A DNA stretch of 64,000 nucleotides. Source: Phyllobacterium brassicacearum (GTDB lineage Bacteria > Pseudomonadota > Alphaproteobacteria > Rhizobiales > Rhizobiaceae). Position 1 is the first letter of the stretch. The number at the start of each line of letters is the position of its first letter. Where the stretch lies: contig NZ_PGGO01000016.1 of NCBI RefSeq assembly GCF_003010955.1, positions 62,001-126,000 on the forward strand, written 5' to 3'. The notes beneath the pieces are model-generated. The model searched no databases, had not been told where the DNA came from, and saw only the letters and a program-made list of their open reading frames with translations. This document shows positions 61,807 through 64,000 of the stretch, piece by piece. The position numbers and the translations under genes are program-made.

Positions 61807-62781
61807 CTATGCCTTCGAGTCGAGCCGGACACGCGGGTCCAGAATGGTATAACAAATGTCGATAACGAAGTTCAGCACGACGAAGAGCAGCACCATAATC
61901 ATCAGGTAAGCCACGATGACAGGTCGATCGAGAAGATTTATCGAGTCGATGATCAGCTTGCCCATGCCGGGCCAGGCGAAGATGCTTTCCGTGACCACCG
62001 AAAATGCAATCAGCGATCCAAATTCCAGGCCGACGATTGTTACAACCGGGATCATCAGGTTCTTCAGGACGTGAACCGCGATGACCCGCCGCTCCCGTAA
62101 GCCCTTGGCGCGTGCGAACTTTATATAGTCCTGAGGAAGCACCTCCTGCACGCCAGCACGCGTGAGGCGCAAGATGAGGGATGTCTTGAAGAGGGCCAGG
62201 TTTAACGCTGGCAGAAGAAGGTGTCTTAGTCCGTCGCTCGTCAGGAATGACCATTGCCCTCCCAAAAACTCCAGGGTTGGCCCCCGGCCATTCGTAGGCA
62301 ACCACCCCAGCTCGACCGAAAATATCATGATAAGCATCAGTCCGACCCAAAATGTCGGAAGAGAAAATCCCAGAATCGATCCCGTCATGATAGTGCGCGA
62401 CGAAATGCGGCTGGGATAAAGGCCCGCGTAGAGGCCAAGTGGCAGCCCGACGACGATCGCAATGCCCAGAGCAGCGATGGCGAGTTCGAGCGTAGCGGGC
62501 AATCGCTCGAGAATAAGACCCAAGGCAGGTCTGCCGTAGACGAAGCTGTCTCCGAAATCGCCCTGTGCCAGTCCCCGCAGGAATATAAAGTACTGCTTCC
62601 ACAAAGGCTCATCGAGACCATAATGCGCGATGACGCGCGCCCTCTCCACCTGGTTCGCATCCGGGTTGATCAGGATGTCAACCGGATTGCCAATCACGCT
62701 GACCCCGATAAAGACGATGACCGTCATTGCAAGAACAACGAAGAGCGCCTGGAATAACCGCCTGATAATGGACGTAACCAT
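61807..62781 (-). CDS. dppB: Peptide ABC permease, DppB type
   Basis: 324 residues, TM1 RLFQALFVVLAMTVIVFIGV, then FGDSFVYGRPALGLILERLP, LTRAGVQEVLPQDYIKFARA KGLRERRVIAVHVLKNLMIP loop, and a C-terminal membrane pair. 11 bases downstream of ggt. No binding-protein gene is visible; it may lie beyond 64000 or upstream of ggt. Confidence 0.93.
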   Translation of the reverse strand: MVTSIIRRLFQALFVVLAMTVIVFIGVSVIGNPVDILINPDANQVERARVIAHYGLDEPLWKQYFIFLRGLAQGDFGDSFVYGRPALGLILERLPATLELAIAALGIAIVVGLPLGLYAGLYPSRISSRTIMTGSILGFSLPTFWVGLMLIMIFSVELGWLPTNGRGPTLEFLGGQWSFLTSDGLRHLLLPALNLALFKTSLILRLTRAGVQEVLPQDYIKFARAKGLRERRVIAVHVLKNLMIPVVTIVGLEFGSLIAFSVVTESIFAWPGMGKLIIDSINLLDRPVIVAYLMIMVLLFVVLNFVIDICYTILDPRVRLDSKA

Positions 62782-62792
62782 GTACCTGCTCC

Positions 62793-64000
62793 TTAGTTCA
62801 CGGTGATCGCCATACCATCACGCTGCGGATCTGCCGCACCCGTAGAGACACCTTCTTCAATCTTGATAGCGTGGACGGCTGCAAATGCGTATGTCTGCGC
62901 CGACCGTGCGACTTCATATCCTTGTTGAGAAAGCTCATGCTCTACGGATCGCTTGATGCGATTGCAGATGTCGATCTTGTTTGAGACACCGACGATTCGT
63001 GGTGCTGCAACCGCTTCAAGGACCGACATGTCGAAATCGATCATATTCATCAGACATTGCGCTACAGCAGGCGCGATGTAGCTTCCGCCCGGTGCACCGA
63101 TGACGATGGAAGGTTCGTCGCCCTTGAATACAATTGTTGGGGCAGCTGAGCTGGGGCGGCGCTTTCCTGGTGCGATTGACCCGGGTTTGCCGGGAACCGG
63201 GTTAAATCGGCTCATTGTTCCATTGTACATAAAACCCAAGCCATCCGTGATCGCGCCTGAGGGGCTCCCCAACGTATGCGTCATCGCGACGGCATTACCG
63301 CGCTTATCAATCACCGAGACGTGGGTGGTATCTCTCTGCGACTTATCGAGACGCGAAACATTCGCTATCTCTCCGGCCCTGATCGATGCAGCATGCTTTG
63401 CAGCATTTTCCTTGGTAAGGAGACGCTCAAAAGGTACTTCGACATAGGCAGGATCACCCATGTGAGCGTCCTTGTCGATCGTCATGCGCTTCATCGCTTC
63501 GAAAAGAGTTCGAACATGTTCGGTGCCGCCGTGTTGCATCGCGCCGACGTCGAACTGATCCATGATATGGAGTAGTTCCAACATTGGAAATCCAGATCCG
63601 GGAGGCGGAGATGTCGCAATGCGATTTCCGCGGTACTCACCCCAGATCGGCTTAATCTTGGACAGTTCGTATTTTGCAAGATCATCGCGGTCGATCAGGC
63701 CACCATTCTCTTGAAAGTCCGCTGCGATCTGTTCGGCAAGTTCGCCATGATAAAAAATGTCGGTTCCACCGCTCCTGGCAATACGCTCGAGCGTATTCGC
63801 CATATCCTTGTTGATCAGGATATCGCCAACGTTTCGGATTGAGCCGTCCCGGTGGAAATAGACGTCTCTGCCTGTTCTTGAGAACCGAAGCTTGTCGAAG
63901 GTATTTGCAAAGCCATCATTCGACTGGTCCTTTGTCCAGTACCAATGCATGTGGCTACGCACCATAAATCCATCACGTGCATAGCGGATCGCCGGCGCAA
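62793..64000 (-). CDS. ggt: Gamma-glutamyltransferase, 5' end outside window
   Basis: The frame is open to the right edge (402 codons visible); the N-terminal part is missing. Visible: PPPGSGFPMLELLHIMDQFD, catalytic Thr in SQRDTTHVSVIDKRGNAVAM, TLGSPSGAITDGLGFMYN, and GAPGGSYIAPAVAQCLMNMI. An Ntn hydrolase that self-cleaves before Thr391-type threonine; transfers or hydrolyses gamma-glutamyl groups (glutathione, gamma-glutamyl amines), usually in the periplasm. Leads the dpp genes, so release and import of gamma-glutamyl peptides is the likely context. Confidence 0.93.
   Translation of the reverse strand, partial: APAIRYARDGFMVRSHMHWYWTKDQSNDGFANTFDKLRFSRTGRDVYFHRDGSIRNVGDILINKDMANTLERIARSGGTDIFYHGELAEQIAADFQENGGLIDRDDLAKYELSKIKPIWGEYRGNRIATSPPPGSGFPMLELLHIMDQFDVGAMQHGGTEHVRTLFEAMKRMTIDKDAHMGDPAYVEVPFERLLTKENAAKHAASIRAGEIANVSRLDKSQRDTTHVSVIDKRGNAVAMTHTLGSPSGAITDGLGFMYNGTMSRFNPVPGKPGSIAPGKRRPSSAAPTIVFKGDEPSIVIGAPGGSYIAPAVAQCLMNMIDFDMSVLEAVAAPRIVGVSNKIDICNRIKRSVEHELSQQGYEVARSAQTYAFAAVHAIKIEEGVSTGAADPQRDGMAITVN

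Noticed and set aside
1-64000. tRNA, rRNA, CRISPR arrays, integrase with att site
   Set aside because: Looked for tRNA-like cloverleaf ends, regularly spaced repeats and tyrosine-recombinase motifs; none seen by eye. Short noncoding RNAs cannot be excluded without a covariance-model search.

Overview
The window is a 64-kb stretch of an alphaproteobacterial replicon, most likely a plant- or soil-associated member of the Hyphomicrobiales (Rhizobium, Mesorhizobium, Phyllobacterium, Brucella/Ochrobactrum type). The reasons are the gene style (GlxA/GlxBCD, SoxBDAG and GlnT names come from rhizobia), the number of ABC operons, moderately high GC and the GntR/LysR/TetR-controlled catabolic clusters. 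No rRNA, tRNA or CRISPR was seen. It reads as an accessory catabolic region for N-methylated plant compounds, with decayed genes at both edges.

Left edge (1-6.7 kb): a partial PPIase gene, a decayed DUF900 hydrolase gene, a DUF2092 protein with a small partner, and an outer-membrane protein gene cut off at the start of an 871-bp repeat. The repeat carries an XRE regulator gene and a Tat-leader-like protein gene. Then come another XRE gene, a hipBA locus with intact hipB and deleted hipA, and a deletion chimera of an old-yellow-enzyme gene with a 3-hydroxybutyryl-CoA dehydrogenase gene. The same repeat recurs at 56.7-57.6 kb in the same orientation, exactly 53,934 bp away, so about 53 kb is bracketed by direct repeats. 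The right bracket is also flanked by a broken toxin locus (fic) and an IS110 relic.

Betaine cluster (6.9-19.9 kb): a TetR repressor divergent from an OYE-type N-demethylase and a cupin of the DMSP-lyase superfamily. On the minus strand lies a six-gene operon: Rieske oxygenase, its ferredoxin reductase, two short-chain dehydrogenases, a DHDPS-family lyase/deaminase and a DadA/HypO-like amine oxidase. A LysR regulator, an enolase-superfamily epimerase (HpbD-like) and an MDR dehydrogenase follow. The content resembles proline-betaine/hydroxyproline-betaine catabolism, with extra enzymes that do not fit the textbook route.

Methylamine and C1 module (20.4-33.7 kb): soxBDAG-folD on one strand and glxA-glxBCD-gmaS/glnT-purU-XRE/cupin on the other. 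This is the set expected for the N-methylglutamate pathway (methylamine to gamma-glutamylmethylamide to N-methylglutamate to glutamate plus a C1 unit on THF) with formate release. Next to it is a minus-strand operon of three small membrane proteins, an APC permease and two more small proteins, perhaps a multi-subunit amine transporter.

Ring-cleavage module (37.6-49.0 kb): GntR, DUF1185 protein, alpha/beta hydrolase, flavin reductase with an added Nudix-like domain, luciferase-like monooxygenase, aldehyde dehydrogenase, NIPSNAP protein, a polyamine-type ABC transporter and a GabD-like dehydrogenase. The enzyme classes match the known trigonelline (N-methylnicotinate) pathway, whose products are methylamine, formate, CO2 and succinate. 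Those products would feed the neighbouring module.

Right part (49.5-64 kb): a GntR-controlled amino-acid-type ABC transporter with a TIM-barrel isomerase-like protein and mannonate dehydratase (uxuA), the antitoxin/broken-fic pair, repeat copy 2, an XRE gene, and a Dpp-type peptide ABC transporter with a gamma-glutamyltransferase that runs off the window. Pathway assignments are inferred from family and context; substrates are not proven by sequence.
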